Shown here one piece after another: positions 50,614-59,789 of a stretch of 64,000 bases of DNA. Position numbers and translations under genes: made by a program. The stretch spans positions 992,001-1,056,000 of the forward strand of contig OZ255821.1 in the NCBI GenBank assembly GCA_965277435.1. Reading direction: 5' to 3'. Under the pieces are notes generated by a model that worked only from the letters and a program-made list of their open reading frames with translations, was not told the DNA's origin and ran no database searches. Origin of the DNA: Bog-105 sp965277435. GTDB lineage: Bacteria > Acidobacteriota > Terriglobia > Bryobacterales > Bryobacteraceae. How positions within the stretch are numbered: the stretch's first letter is position 1; each line of letters begins with the position of its first letter.

Positions 50614-51077
50614 CAGGGTCGCGTTACGACGGGATGCACGCCGCGGTGACGGGCGCAGGTCTCGACCACTTCGCGGGTTCCTTCGGTGAGCAGAAGATTA
50701 CCCAGCGAATCCAGAGGAAACCAGCGGACATCGTGCGAGTCGTCACCGGGCCGTAGACGCCCACCTGTTATTGTGCAGTAAAAATCGACCAGAACGTAGT
50801 GGTATTCGCACCTCTTGTGTTCGTCGGGCATGATGCGCTCGAAGACCGTCGCCAGGGAATCGGCGGTGACAGTGAGACCGGTTTCTTCGAACACTTCGCG
50901 AATGACGGCATCTTCCAGCCGCTCGCCCGATTCGACGCAGCCGCCCGGCAGCGACCAGTAGCCCTTTAAAGGAGCGTTGCCGCGTTCGACCAGCAACACG
51001 CGATCCGCATCGAGGATCAAGGCTCCCACGCCCACGACGGGGCGAACCGGGTATCGACGACTACCGGCATCGTGCAC
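50613..51077 (-). CDS. Nudix hydrolase
   Basis: The 154-residue protein carries a complete Nudix box, GCVESGERLEDAVIREVFEE plus TGL (about residues 46-68), after GYWSLPG. It hydrolyses a nucleoside diphosphate linked to some other group; the ADP-ribose-pyrophosphatase/MutT type is possible, but the substrate cannot be told. The start is a GTG; the stop overlaps the mutS2 start, so the two are translationally coupled. Confidence 0.88.
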   Translation of the reverse strand: MHDAGSRRYPVRPVVGVGALILDADRVLLVERGNAPLKGYWSLPGGCVESGERLEDAVIREVFEETGLTVTADSLATVFERIMPDEHKRCEYHYVLVDFYCTITGGRLRPGDDSHDVRWFPLDSLGNLLLTEGTREVVETCARHRGVHPVVTRP

Positions 51078-51093
51078 GCCAGTTGGATGACCG

Positions 51094-51555
51094 CTAGTCG
51101 ATGGCAGCTAAAACTTCTTCCACGTGGCCGTCGACCTTGACCTTGGGAAAGATCCTTTTGACTTTGCCGTCGGGAGTAATGACGAAGGTGGCGCGATCCA
51201 CGCCCATGTACTTCTTGCCGTACATGCTTTTCTCCCCCCAAACGCCGTATTCTTCGGCCGCTTTGTGATCGGTATCGGCGAGCAGGGTAAATGGCAAAGC
51301 GAATTTGGATTTGAACTTGGCCTGGGCGGCGGAAGTGTCCGGGGAGACACCCACGATGACGGTGTTCGCCTTAGTGAATTTGTCGGAGGTGTCCTTAAAC
51401 TGGCAGGCTTCTTTGGTGCAGCCGGGGGTATCGGCCTTCGGGTAGAAGTACAAAACGATGTTCTTGCCGCGCAGAGAACTGAGGGTAAAAGGCTGGCCGG
51501 CGTCCGTATTGAGGGAAATTTCGGGAGCGGAATCGCCTTCTTTGAGGTTGGACAT
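51094..51555 (-). CDS. bcp: thioredoxin-dependent peroxiredoxin, BCP/PrxQ type
   Basis: About 153 residues from the ATG at 51555; the longer frame adds an unrelated N terminus. The peroxidatic cysteine is in ADTPGCTKEACQF, with the resolving cysteine five residues later as in alpha-type PrxQ. It reduces hydrogen and alkyl peroxides in the cytoplasm. It is divergent from hsp20 and probably shares the 130-bp control region with it. Downstream lies the Nudix-mutS2 pair. Confidence 0.93.
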   Translation of the reverse strand: MSNLKEGDSAPEISLNTDAGQPFTLSSLRGKNIVLYFYPKADTPGCTKEACQFKDTSDKFTKANTVIVGVSPDTSAAQAKFKSKFALPFTLLADTDHKAAEEYGVWGEKSMYGKKYMGVDRATFVITPDGKVKRIFPKVKVDGHVEEVLAAID

Positions 51556-51623
51556 ACGGGAGGAAGATGTTGGGACGGGCGGGATGGCTTCAGATTTCGC
51601 CAAACTTTTGTTTAGCAACTATG

Positions 51624-51652
51624 TTGACAACTACACACTAAGGTTTTATGAT
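51624..51652 (+). promoter_or_regulatory. sigma70-type promoter of hsp20
   Basis: TTGACA (51624-51629), a 17-bp spacer and TATGAT (51647-51652) form a near-consensus housekeeping promoter, 37 bp before the ATG at 51689. No CIRCE-like inverted repeat was seen, so regulation by HrcA is not supported. Confidence 0.75.
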
Positions 51653-51688
51653 GGTGTTATACCCAATCAAGTTCGGAGATGTAGCAAG

Positions 51689-52135
51689 ATGCCAATGATT
51701 AAATACGGTCCTTTCCAAGCTGAAACAGAGGACTTTCCCACAGGATTGCGTTTGTTCCAGGATTCGTTGTCGCGGTTATTTAGCGAACCGGCTTCGCGGC
51801 CCTGGTCGCCCGCCGTCGACATCAGCGAGACCGAGAACGAACTGGTGTTGAAGGCGGATGTGCCGGACGTGGATCCGAAGAATGTGGCCATTCAGCTCGA
51901 GAACGGCACGCTAACTTTAAAGGGCGAGCGGAAGTTTGAAGAGCAGAAGGCGGATCACAAAGGCTATCACCGGATTGAGCGGTCCTATGGCAGTTTCGTG
52001 CGGGCGTTTAGCCTGCCGGACAGCGTGGACGGCGAGAAGGTAAAGGCGGATTACAAGAACGGCGTATTGACGGTGACGCTGCCGAAGAAAGAAGTGGCGA
52101 AGCCGAAAACGATCAATGTGGAAATAGGCGCCTGA
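51689..52135 (+). CDS. small heat-shock protein Hsp20
   Basis: The 148-residue protein has the alpha-crystallin domain in residues about 45-140: PAVDISETENELVLKADVPD, VAIQLENGTLTLKGER, and YGSFVRAFSLPDSVDGEKV with the conserved end ADYKNGVLTVTLPK. The terminal IxV-like motif TINVEI follows. It holds unfolding proteins in soluble complexes. GGAGA lies nine bases before the ATG; a longer upstream frame runs through the bcp region and is not a real start. Confidence 0.93.
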   Translation: MPMIKYGPFQAETEDFPTGLRLFQDSLSRLFSEPASRPWSPAVDISETENELVLKADVPDVDPKNVAIQLENGTLTLKGERKFEEQKADHKGYHRIERSYGSFVRAFSLPDSVDGEKVKADYKNGVLTVTLPKKEVAKPKTINVEIGA

Positions 52136-52204
52136 GTTTACGGCGCTCTAGTTTAGAATCGGGCGCGTAAGCGCGCGATGGGTAGAATGGCCGGGCGGTG
52201 AGAA

Positions 52205-52228
52205 CGGACGACGGATACGGATCGTCCG
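52205..52228 (+). terminator. weak hairpin downstream of hsp20
   Basis: CGGACGA/TCGTCCG (7 bp, loop 10) about 70 bp after the stop, without a proper T-tract. It may end transcription or only protect the 3' end. Confidence 0.25.
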
Positions 52229-52305
52229 CTTTCGCCGCGCGGGTTTCGTTACCTAGGTTCTGATTGTTTACATTCGCAGGCCGCCCAGGGAACTAAGCTA
52301 CCAGG

Positions 52306-52785
52306 TTAGTGCGTGCTCGTCGAATGCGGTTTGCTTTCGTCCGAATCTAGTTTGTGAACGTCTTTACTGCGCGCTTCATTTACATCATGCAATTTCCCGA
52401 TAGCAGCCTTGCGTTGCGCGTCGACATCCTGTTGTTCCTTCATGCGCGCCATCCAATCGGTCTTCGCTGCTGCCTCGTCCTTTCTTGCTTGATCCACGGC
52501 TGGACCTTTCCCGCCGGACGACTTGATTGCGGCCTTGGTAGCCTCGATTTTTTGCACATACACTTGGTGCGCCTGACGTGTTTTGTCGCCGGCCTGCCCC
52601 GAAAGTGCGCTTAAGCGCTTAACTTCCTTTGCGTCCGCAGCGCTCTGCGCGCCATCGGCTTTAACGGCGCTTTTATCTTTCGACGCGTCCTGGCCATATG
52701 GAGTAACGGGCGAGCCTGTCAAAATCACCGTACCCCCCAACGATAGGAGAGCCGCGATCACTATGCTGATGGTTCTTCGATTCAT
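52306..52785 (-). CDS. exported coiled-coil protein
   Basis: The 159-residue protein has a signal segment (SIVIAALLSLGGTVILTG) and then an almost wholly alpha-helical, Ala/Lys/Asp-rich chain (about residues 45-150) with heptad-like spacing. It ends in a Ser/His-rich tail. GGAGGATC precedes the ATG. No family recognised; it resembles the stress-associated periplasmic helical proteins in general shape only. Confidence 0.6.
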   Translation of the reverse strand: MNRRTISIVIAALLSLGGTVILTGSPVTPYGQDASKDKSAVKADGAQSAADAKEVKRLSALSGQAGDKTRQAHQVYVQKIEATKAAIKSSGGKGPAVDQARKDEAAAKTDWMARMKEQQDVDAQRKAAIGKLHDVNEARSKDVHKLDSDESKPHSTSTH

Positions 52786-53181
52786 TGGATCCTCCCGTAC
52801 ATGGTAACAACTGAAAGTGACTTCTAAAGTCGTTCACTTGAGCATTTCGTTCCCTCCGCCCAAATCGGTGAAATGTTCACGGTCAAGAGGTGGAGCGGGC
52901 CTTTTGGCCTGCTATGCCGGCATTCATGACGGCATTTTTCGGATCAAAGCCACCATCAGCCGCGCCATCTTTTCCCACCCTAACCGGGCTTGTGTCAAAA
53001 CTAAGTGACATTGGGCCATGAGGGGTGCCCTCTGGGGCCGCCACCAGACGAAAGAGGAACTTCAGAGGACTTGGGCGCGGATCGCGAGTCCGTTGTGCGC
53101 GCGAGTTCCTCAAGGGATGGCAAGATCGTCAGCATCCGCTCCGAATCCGTCGTGACGAACTTCGGCTAGACGTCACGCGTG
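52786..53181. other. intergenic stretch, nothing recognised
   Basis: About 400 bp holding the coiled-coil gene's promoter region. Short frames on both strands lack any family match or ribosome binding site. No repeats or RNA folds were noted. Confidence 0.45.
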
Positions 53182-53988
53182 CTAGTTCCAGGTAATGTGA
53201 TCTCCCGGCAAAAGCGGCAATTGTAGAGCACCGGGATCTCGAAAGTTAATTTCAATCGGAGTCAGTCGTCCGGCAAAAAGGCGTCTGACTGCCAGACGCT
53301 GCGGATGATTCCCGACGACCCTGCTTAATAGACTGCCCCAGACAAGCATCTCCCGTTTCCCATTCACTATGACCTTCATTTCCAGGGAAACTGAACACGC
53401 TTCTGGAAAGGCTGTGCAGTGAATAGAATTTTGGTTACACACCGTTTCGGGATGATCCATTCGAGCGGAAAGCTCACCGAGTTCCTCCTTTGAGCTCGCT
53501 CCTAGCAGAGCCGACACGTGAGTATTATTGGCCGGGTTGAAAACTTCAAAGTACAGCCGGTAATATTTTGCATTCATGATGGAAGGCAGGATGAGCCGCT
53601 GGACTGGGGTATCTGCTGGGGGACGTTCTTTCATGGGCTGGACGGAAATAAGCCGCAACCCGTTCGCCCGCACCTGATAACGCGCCACTTCCGTTCCCAA
53701 AAAACCTTGCAACCCTCTCCGCGACGAACCTTTCTCGTAGTAGGCGTTCTCAATCATAAGTTCCTCATAAGCGCGCAGATCCACCCAGCCGAGGCCCGGT
53801 TCAAAGCCGTTGTAATCCCGCAATACATCGGGGAACGGAGTGTTGCGCAAGTCGGGCGATCGCAACAAGTAGACCGGGGCTTGCGGAACGATCTGGAAAG
53901 CCGCTGGATGGCGCAAAGAGCAAGATAGGAACGTCAGTTGAAAAATAATAACCAGGAAATACCGAATGCCGGTCGACTGTTTGTGCAC
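53182..53988 (-). CDS. exported protein of unknown function, last gene of padR-ADOP operon
   Basis: The 268-residue protein begins with a hydrophobic signal (YFLVIIFQLTFLSC); the cysteine may be lipidated though the lipobox is not standard. The mature part is mixed alpha/beta with an acidic N-terminal half; two cysteine pairs (VCNQNSIHC, EACSV) may form disulfides. The GTG start has GGGATAGG just upstream, overlapping the end of the ADOP gene (4 bp gap), so it is likely part of that operon. No known family. Confidence 0.6.
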   Translation of the reverse strand: MHKQSTGIRYFLVIIFQLTFLSCSLRHPAAFQIVPQAPVYLLRSPDLRNTPFPDVLRDYNGFEPGLGWVDLRAYEELMIENAYYEKGSSRRGLQGFLGTEVARYQVRANGLRLISVQPMKERPPADTPVQRLILPSIMNAKYYRLYFEVFNPANNTHVSALLGASSKEELGELSARMDHPETVCNQNSIHCTAFPEACSVSLEMKVIVNGKREMLVWGSLLSRVVGNHPQRLAVRRLFAGRLTPIEINFRDPGALQLPLLPGDHITWN

Positions 53989-53992
53989 GCGC

Positions 53993-56662
53993 CTATCCCA
54001 TTCTCAAAGCGTTCATCGGGTCTATCTGCATGGCGCGGCGAGCTGGAATAACACTCGCTGCCAATGCCACCAGCACAAAAACAACTCCCGTGACGACAAA
54101 CGTCGTTGGATCGGTGGCGCTGACCTCGAACAGAAGATTCTTCATGATGCTCGTGAGCACAAAAGCTCCCCCGATACCCAGCCCCACCCCCGTCACTGCC
54201 AAAGCAAGCCCTTGATTGAGTACCAGCTGCAAAATGTCGCTTTGTTGCGCCCCCAGGGCTCTTCGAATGCCCATCTCTTGTGTTCGTTGCGCCACCGAAC
54301 AAGCGATCACACCGTACATTCCGACCAGCGAGAGCAACAAAGCCATTCCCGCAAACGTACCCAGCAGAATTGCCGTCAATCGCCGCTGTCCCAGTGTCGC
54401 TTCCAGGATGTCGTCCATGGTCCTCACATCGGAGACCGGCTGGTTGCTGTCGACCGCCAACACTGCACGGCGGACTGCGTGAACGAAAGTCCACGGGTTA
54501 CGCGCGGTGCGCAGCGCCAGGTAGGCAACCTGCGGCGCGTGTACTACATTAGCGACGTAAAATTCTGGGCCGCTATCGGCGCTCAGATCTGCCTCGTGAA
54601 CATCCCCCACGATACCTGCGATTTCCATCGGCCCGGTGTGATCGACTCCTTCCTGCAAATGTTGACCGATCGGGCTCAAGCCTAATGGATATGCTGGCCA
54701 GAAACGCCGGGCAAAATTTTCGTTGATAATCACTGCGCGGTTGGCAGAGAAGGTATTGTCCTGCTCCGTAAACTCGCGCCCTCGTCTTAATGGAATATGC
54801 AGAGTGCGAAAATACCCTGGCGTCACGCTCTGCAGCCGGGCTGTTGGCTGCAGGCTGCCGTCAACTACCGGTTGGCCTTCGACCAGGACATTTGTGCCCA
54901 GCCAGCCTGCTGTCGTCGGCATCGTCATCGCGACCGTGGCGCTACGTACACCGGGGATCGCTTCCACACGCCGCACGACTTCGCGAAAGAAGACTGCCCT
55001 CTTCTGATCCGTGCCATACTCGGCCGGCGGCAACGCGATCTTCATCGTCAATACATTCGCTGATTCGAACCCTGGATCGATAGACCGTAAATGCGCGAAG
55101 CTTTTCAGCAGCAGGGCCGCGCAGATTAACAAAATAATCGACAGGGAAATCTGCCCTATCACCAGCAATCCCCGCGCGCTTACCCCAAGCCACGTGCGTC
55201 GCCCGCCTGATCCATGCCCCGCGCCCGCGCCACTCTCTCGCAACTCGATCGCCAGGTCCCGGCGTGAAGCGCGTAACGACGGGAATAGCCCAAACAGAAT
55301 GCCGGTCGCAATAGACAGAGCAAGCGTGAATCCCAGCATCATTCCATCCAGGCGAATGGGCGGCGTACCAGGCATATTGAGGGCGCTCACATGTCGAATT
55401 CCGGTGAGTGCCCACGCCGCTAACAAGCTGCCGGAGATGCCGCCTCCGACGGCCAATACCAGGCTCTCGGACAAAAGCTGCCGAACCAGCCTGCCTCTGG
55501 CAGCGCCGACTGCTGCACGCAAGGCAAATTCGCGCGAACGTGAGTTTGCTCGCGCCAGCAAGAGCCCTGCGACATTGGCGCACGCAATCAGCAACACCAA
55601 AGCCACCGCTCCAAACAAAATCCAGAGCGTCGGTCGCAGGTCTGCCACGAGTAGGGTCTGGAGCAATGTCGTATGTATCGCCAACCCTGGCCGGGAATCC
55701 ATGTTGCCCGGGTGAGCACGTACATATTGCCGGTTCAACACATCGAGTTCTGCCTGCGCTTGCTGCAGAGTCGTTTGCGGCTTCAATCTTGCGAATACTG
55801 TGAGCGGCGTCAGGTACGGCCAGAATCGCGCGGGCAAAACCGACCATTCCGTGGGCTTTGTCACCCATAAGTCCGTGTTCGTAAAAGGAAATGAAAATCC
55901 CGGCGGCAGAACTCCCACTATCGTGTAAGGCAGCGAATTGAGCGTCGCCGATTCACCGGCAATTTGCGGATCGCCCTGAAAGCGCCGTTTCCAAAGCGCC
56001 GAGCTAATCATCATCACCGCGGGACCCTCGGGCGTACTCTCCTCTGGCAGAAAGCCGCGGCCTGCTACCGGCGTAACCCCTAGCGTTTGAAAGAAATTCG
56101 CCGAAACGCGCGCACCCTTAATGGCTTCCGGCCCTCCCCGGCCGGAGAGTGACATGTCTTCCTGTAACTTCAGATATGCTCCGATGGCGCTGAAGGATCG
56201 CGCAGTCTTCCGCAATTCTTCCACTCGCGGCGGCAACAGAGCGCCACCGCGCTCATTCTTGTGAACGTCGTCCACCGAAATGCGCACCAGTCGCTCTGGC
56301 TCTGGATACACGAGTGGCTTCAGGAGCACACCTCGAATGACAGTAAAAATCGCCGCGTTGCCGCCGATCCCGAGCGCCAGTGTCAGCACCGCCGTCAAGG
56401 CGAAAGCACGATTCTTGCGCATCGTTCGCAGGGCGTACCGCACGTCTTGCCAGGTTGTTTCGAGAAAGGAGAAACTGTTCATCCGGTACACCTGCTCGCG
56501 GATTGCAGTCGCATTGCCAAGTTTCCGCCGTGCCGCCGAATACGCCGCCTCCCGCGACATTCCGCGCGCTATGTTCTCTTCGGTTTCGCCTTCGATGTAG
56601 AACCGAAGTTCTTCGGCGTTTTCAGTCAGCCGTTGTGCCCGGCGAAAAACCCGCCATTTCAT
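53993..56662 (-). CDS. ADOP-type MacB/FtsX permease
   Basis: The 889-residue protein belongs to the acidobacterial duplicated orphan permease family. It has a cytoplasmic N-terminal region with a permease-associated segment (EELRFYIEGETEENIARGMS), then a transmembrane helix (FALTAVLTLALGIGGNAAIF) and a MacB-like periplasmic domain. Three more helices follow (about residues 345-475), then the same layout again: helix, periplasmic domain, three helices. No ATPase is encoded beside it. Such orphan permeases are present in dozens of copies in Solibacter genomes. It lies 4 bp after padR. Confidence 0.92.
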   Translation of the reverse strand: MKWRVFRRAQRLTENAEELRFYIEGETEENIARGMSREAAYSAARRKLGNATAIREQVYRMNSFSFLETTWQDVRYALRTMRKNRAFALTAVLTLALGIGGNAAIFTVIRGVLLKPLVYPEPERLVRISVDDVHKNERGGALLPPRVEELRKTARSFSAIGAYLKLQEDMSLSGRGGPEAIKGARVSANFFQTLGVTPVAGRGFLPEESTPEGPAVMMISSALWKRRFQGDPQIAGESATLNSLPYTIVGVLPPGFSFPFTNTDLWVTKPTEWSVLPARFWPYLTPLTVFARLKPQTTLQQAQAELDVLNRQYVRAHPGNMDSRPGLAIHTTLLQTLLVADLRPTLWILFGAVALVLLIACANVAGLLLARANSRSREFALRAAVGAARGRLVRQLLSESLVLAVGGGISGSLLAAWALTGIRHVSALNMPGTPPIRLDGMMLGFTLALSIATGILFGLFPSLRASRRDLAIELRESGAGAGHGSGGRRTWLGVSARGLLVIGQISLSIILLICAALLLKSFAHLRSIDPGFESANVLTMKIALPPAEYGTDQKRAVFFREVVRRVEAIPGVRSATVAMTMPTTAGWLGTNVLVEGQPVVDGSLQPTARLQSVTPGYFRTLHIPLRRGREFTEQDNTFSANRAVIINENFARRFWPAYPLGLSPIGQHLQEGVDHTGPMEIAGIVGDVHEADLSADSGPEFYVANVVHAPQVAYLALRTARNPWTFVHAVRRAVLAVDSNQPVSDVRTMDDILEATLGQRRLTAILLGTFAGMALLLSLVGMYGVIACSVAQRTQEMGIRRALGAQQSDILQLVLNQGLALAVTGVGLGIGGAFVLTSIMKNLLFEVSATDPTTFVVTGVVFVLVALAASVIPARRAMQIDPMNALRMG

Positions 56663-56666
56663 CCGT

Positions 56667-57014
56667 CTACTCCGTCGCCGGTTTTAATATGCGGCCGATT
56701 CCAATCACGAGCCGCTCCCACCGCGAAGTGGCGGCGGCCAATTGCTTTCGGCCCCTTGCAGTCAGCCGATAGTATTTCGCCTTTCGATTGTTTTCTGAAG
56801 TGCCCCAGAAAGAAGCGATCCATTCGCGATCCTCTAATCGATAAAGCGCCGGATAGAGAGAGCCGTGCTCTACTTGCAGCACTTCCTGCGAGCCTTGCTC
56901 AATGATGCGAGCGATCGCGTGACCATGCGCAGGACCGAGAATGAGAGTCTGCAGAATCAGCATGTCAAGAGTTCCTTGCAACATGTCCCCTTCCGAACTA
57001 TTTCTTCTGGACAT
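56667..57014 (-). CDS. PadR-family regulator of the ADOP gene
   Basis: About 115 residues from the ATG at 57014. The winged helix starts MLQGTLDMLILQTLILGPAHG, with the conserved YPALYRLEDREWI wing region (residues about 52-64) and KAKYYRLTARGRKQL at the end. PadR proteins usually repress their own operon and the adjacent transporter. Its first 18 codons and 5' flank were copied to 59730-59838. Confidence 0.9.
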   Translation of the reverse strand: MSRRNSSEGDMLQGTLDMLILQTLILGPAHGHAIARIIEQGSQEVLQVEHGSLYPALYRLEDREWIASFWGTSENNRKAKYYRLTARGRKQLAAATSRWERLVIGIGRILKPATE

Positions 57015-57063
57015 TTCTCTGCAGATCATTCTATAGCACTCTCGGTATGTGCTTCTACTGGAG
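56955..57063 (-). repeat. padR 5' region, copy A of a 109-bp direct repeat
   Basis: Covers the first codons and upstream region of the intact padR. It matches copy B at 59730-59838 over 109 bp with about six substitutions and no gaps, in the same orientation. It includes the likely padR promoter region. Confidence 0.85.
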
Positions 57064-57366
57064 TCAAAACCCCAATAGCAGCCTCGCTTCTACACGCCTG
57101 GCAAGAGATCCACTAGAATTGCATACCAAGAGTAAGAAAAGTAAGAGCGAGATGCTGATGGGACGAGGTGATGTCCAAAAGAATGGAGTGGTCCGTTTTC
57201 TCCCGGTGTCCTATTCCGCATTGGCCGAGTCTTTGCCGACTTCCCGCCACAGCGAAGACTTTCAGGCTTCACTGCTTTGGCACGATCCCAATGCTACTAT
57301 CGACCGACAACGGCGACCGGCGTGCTTAATCAAGGCCTGACGCTTGAAAACCGAGGAGAAACGACG

Positions 57367-58587
57367 ATGAAATTGGCGCGGGCGACATTGATTCTTGCCC
57401 TGTCCTCAGCAGCGGCCTGGGCTCAGGTCAATGCGGGCGAGCAGCAGCCCGAAGCCGGCCTGCCTTTCAACCTAACCACTGTCGCCACCTTTGAATTGCC
57501 CTGGCGGCTGGCCTTCCTTCCCGACGGCCGCATGCTCATTACCGAAAAGGTCGGACCCGTGTGGCTGGTGTCCCAGCAGGGAGAGAAGACCCCGGTGGCC
57601 GGTACGCCCCCGGTCTATTGGGAGGGCCAGAATGGCATGCTCGGCGTCTTCGTCTCGCCCCATTTCGCCACCGACCAGAGTATCTATCTCACCTATGCGG
57701 AACCCGGTGACTATGGCGGCGGCCTGGCACTGGCCCGCGCCAAACTGCGCACCACCGCCAAGTCGGCTCGACTGGGAGACCTCACTGTTTTGTGGCGTCA
57801 GTTGCCCAGGGGCAAAGGCGGCCAGGAAGGCGCCCAGCTTGCCTTCTCGCCCGACGGCCAGTATCTATTCCTCACAGTCGGCGATCGTCAGCGCTTCACT
57901 CCAGCCCAGGATCCGGACCAGCCCGAAGGCAAGGTCCTGCGCCTCACCCTGGATGGCAAACCCGCACCCGGCAATCCTAACTTCGGCAAAGCCGGCGCTC
58001 CCACTATTCCTCTCATCGATCCGCCCAGCGACACCGAAGCCGCCAAGACCGCCAGGGTGGTGAGCACCTACACTTTTCCCGACGGCAATCGAACACCGGC
58101 TGAAACCTGGGCCGTCGGCATCCGCACACCGTATGGACTGGCCTTTTCGCCCACCGGTGAATTGTGGGAACTCGAGCATGGCCCGCGCGGCGGCGACGAA
58201 CTAAACCTGATTCAGCCGGGCAAAAACTATGGCTGGCCGCTCGTCTCCTATGGCAGGAACTATAACGGCGTACCCATTCCCAATCCCGACACGCGGCCCG
58301 ACTTGGCGAAACCCGTCATCTATTGGGTGCCGGTGATCGCGCCGGGCAATATCATGTTCTACCGCGGTACTCAGACCTTCCCGCCCTGGAACGGCAACGG
58401 TTTCATCAGCGGCCTCAGCAGCAAAGCTCTCATCCGTGTCATCTTCGATGGCCATGGCGGCGCCAAAACCGCCGAGCGCTGGGACGTCGGCCACCGCATC
58501 CGCGACGTGGAAGAAGGCCCCGATGGCTCGCTGTGGATGCTCGAAGACGCCAATCCCGGCGCACTGATTCATGTCACGCCCAAGTGA
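57367..58587 (+). CDS. secreted PQQ-dependent sugar dehydrogenase (soluble GDH-like)
   Basis: About 406 residues from an ATG at 57367 with GAGGAGA eight bases upstream. A signal peptide (LILALSSAAAWAQ) leads a six-bladed propeller of the soluble glucose/aldose sugar dehydrogenase family: PWRLAFLPDGRMLITEKVG, GQNGMLGVFVSPHF, QLAFSPDGQYLFLTVGDR, NRTPAETWAVGIRTPYGLAF, LWELEHGPRGGDELN, NYGWPLVSYG and IAPGNIMFYRG. These oxidise aldoses with PQQ in the periplasm. No PQQ synthesis genes lie nearby. The propeller gene downstream follows after 17 bp. Confidence 0.88.
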   Translation: MKLARATLILALSSAAAWAQVNAGEQQPEAGLPFNLTTVATFELPWRLAFLPDGRMLITEKVGPVWLVSQQGEKTPVAGTPPVYWEGQNGMLGVFVSPHFATDQSIYLTYAEPGDYGGGLALARAKLRTTAKSARLGDLTVLWRQLPRGKGGQEGAQLAFSPDGQYLFLTVGDRQRFTPAQDPDQPEGKVLRLTLDGKPAPGNPNFGKAGAPTIPLIDPPSDTEAAKTARVVSTYTFPDGNRTPAETWAVGIRTPYGLAFSPTGELWELEHGPRGGDELNLIQPGKNYGWPLVSYGRNYNGVPIPNPDTRPDLAKPVIYWVPVIAPGNIMFYRGTQTFPPWNGNGFISGLSSKALIRVIFDGHGGAKTAERWDVGHRIRDVEEGPDGSLWMLEDANPGALIHVTPK

Positions 58588-58604
58588 TTCCAGGGAGAAT
58601 AACC

Positions 58605-59495
58605 ATGTCTATTGCGCACCTTCGACGCCTCTCTTCTTGCCTTGCTCTCATGGCCGGCTTTGCGCAAGCTGTATTGCCGGCCGATATTTTGATTGCCGAC
58701 GCAAAATCGCAGCCGGAAAGCCTCACCGTCGCCCCCGGCGGCATACTGATCGTCGGCAGCGCCAGCACACCCTTTGTCTACAAGGTGAGCGCCGGCGGAT
58801 CTACCGCTGAGAAGTTTATCGACGCTAGTGCCGAAGGCGCCGGGACATTTTTTTTCGGCATGCTGGCGGATCCCTCCAGTCGCACCTTGTGGACCTGTCA
58901 ACTCACTCCCGTGCCGAACACAAAGCCGGTGCAGCGCCACACCGCCTTGCGAGGCTTCGATCTTTCCACCGGCGCCGCCAAGATCCGCTGGAACCTGCCA
59001 GGCGACAATAGCACCTGCAACGATTTTGCCATCGGACCGGATAAAGCTCTCTACATAACGGATACCGCCAACGGCAAGATTTACAAGCTCCCGTCCGGTG
59101 CTTCCACCGCGGAACTCTTCCTGGAGCACCACGCGCTCATCGGCGTTGATGGCATCACCTTCCTAAATGGCACGCTCTACGCCAACAACGTCATCTCGAA
59201 CAATCTCTACCGAATTCCAGTAGACGCGAGCGGCAAGCCCGAGGCGCCCATCGATATCTGGATGGATCAGCCGGTAAAAGGTCCTGATGGAATGCGCGCG
59301 GCTAACGGTAAACTCATCGTCGCGGAAAACGCCAGCGGCAGGATTTCGGCCCTCACCGTGAACGGAGATAAGGCAAGCGTCACGGTGCTCAAGGAAGGCC
59401 TTGAAACTCCAACCGGTGTCGAACCCGCGGGCAACACTCTCTGGATCGCGGAGCGCGGCGCCGGCAAGGCCGTCTCGATTCCCATGCCCAATTGA
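58605..59495 (+). CDS. exported SMP-30/gluconolactonase-like propeller
   Basis: The 296-residue protein has a signal peptide (LSSCLALMAGFAQAVLPA) and a six-bladed propeller like SMP-30/gluconolactonase: LTVAPGGILIVGSA, CNDFAIGPDKALYITDTANG, and GVDGITFLNGTLYANNV. Acting after a sugar dehydrogenase, a lactonase that opens the aldonolactone would make sense, but the metal residues were not all placed, so this is an inference. GGGAGAA precedes the ATG. It is co-transcribed with the dehydrogenase. Confidence 0.72.
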   Translation: MSIAHLRRLSSCLALMAGFAQAVLPADILIADAKSQPESLTVAPGGILIVGSASTPFVYKVSAGGSTAEKFIDASAEGAGTFFFGMLADPSSRTLWTCQLTPVPNTKPVQRHTALRGFDLSTGAAKIRWNLPGDNSTCNDFAIGPDKALYITDTANGKIYKLPSGASTAELFLEHHALIGVDGITFLNGTLYANNVISNNLYRIPVDASGKPEAPIDIWMDQPVKGPDGMRAANGKLIVAENASGRISALTVNGDKASVTVLKEGLETPTGVEPAGNTLWIAERGAGKAVSIPMPN

Positions 59496-59565
59496 CATTC
59501 TTGAATCGCTGCGCGGCGCCTTTCAACCGACTGTTAGCAGCTCTTCAAAAAATGCGCCATCATGG

Positions 59566-59720
59566 CTACAGTTCGAGTGAAAACTTTAGCACGGCATCGT
59601 GGTGATCACGATCCACACCCATTTCCCCAACCGCATCGAACATCATTGCCGCCCTGCGTTCAATCAGGGCAGAAAACATTCTGGCCTTGTTGGGGTACAA
59701 ATCGTACAGAGTCTCAAGTG
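59566..59720 (-). pseudogene. unidentified gene fragment next to the padR copy
   Basis: One minus-strand frame reads DLYPNKARMFSALIERRAAM and KFSLEL then TAG. The pattern looks like the end of a real helical protein, but it has no start of its own and overlaps the padR remnant in another frame. Unidentified. Confidence 0.25.
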
Positions 59721-59789
59721 AGCAGCCGGAATCAGCATGTCAAGAGTCCGTTGCAACATGTCCCCTTCCGAACTATTTCTTCTGGACAT
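59664..59789 (-). pseudogene. padR remnant, 5' end only
   Basis: An ATG at 59789 gives MSRRNSSEGDMLQRTLDMLI, nearly identical to the start of the intact PadR, then unrelated residues and TGA. Only about 20 codons are PadR. It is the coding part of repeat copy B. Confidence 0.75.

Noticed and set aside
52817..53113. Overlapping short frames on both strands downstream of the coiled-coil gene promoter
   Set aside because: No ribosome binding site or recognisable domain.
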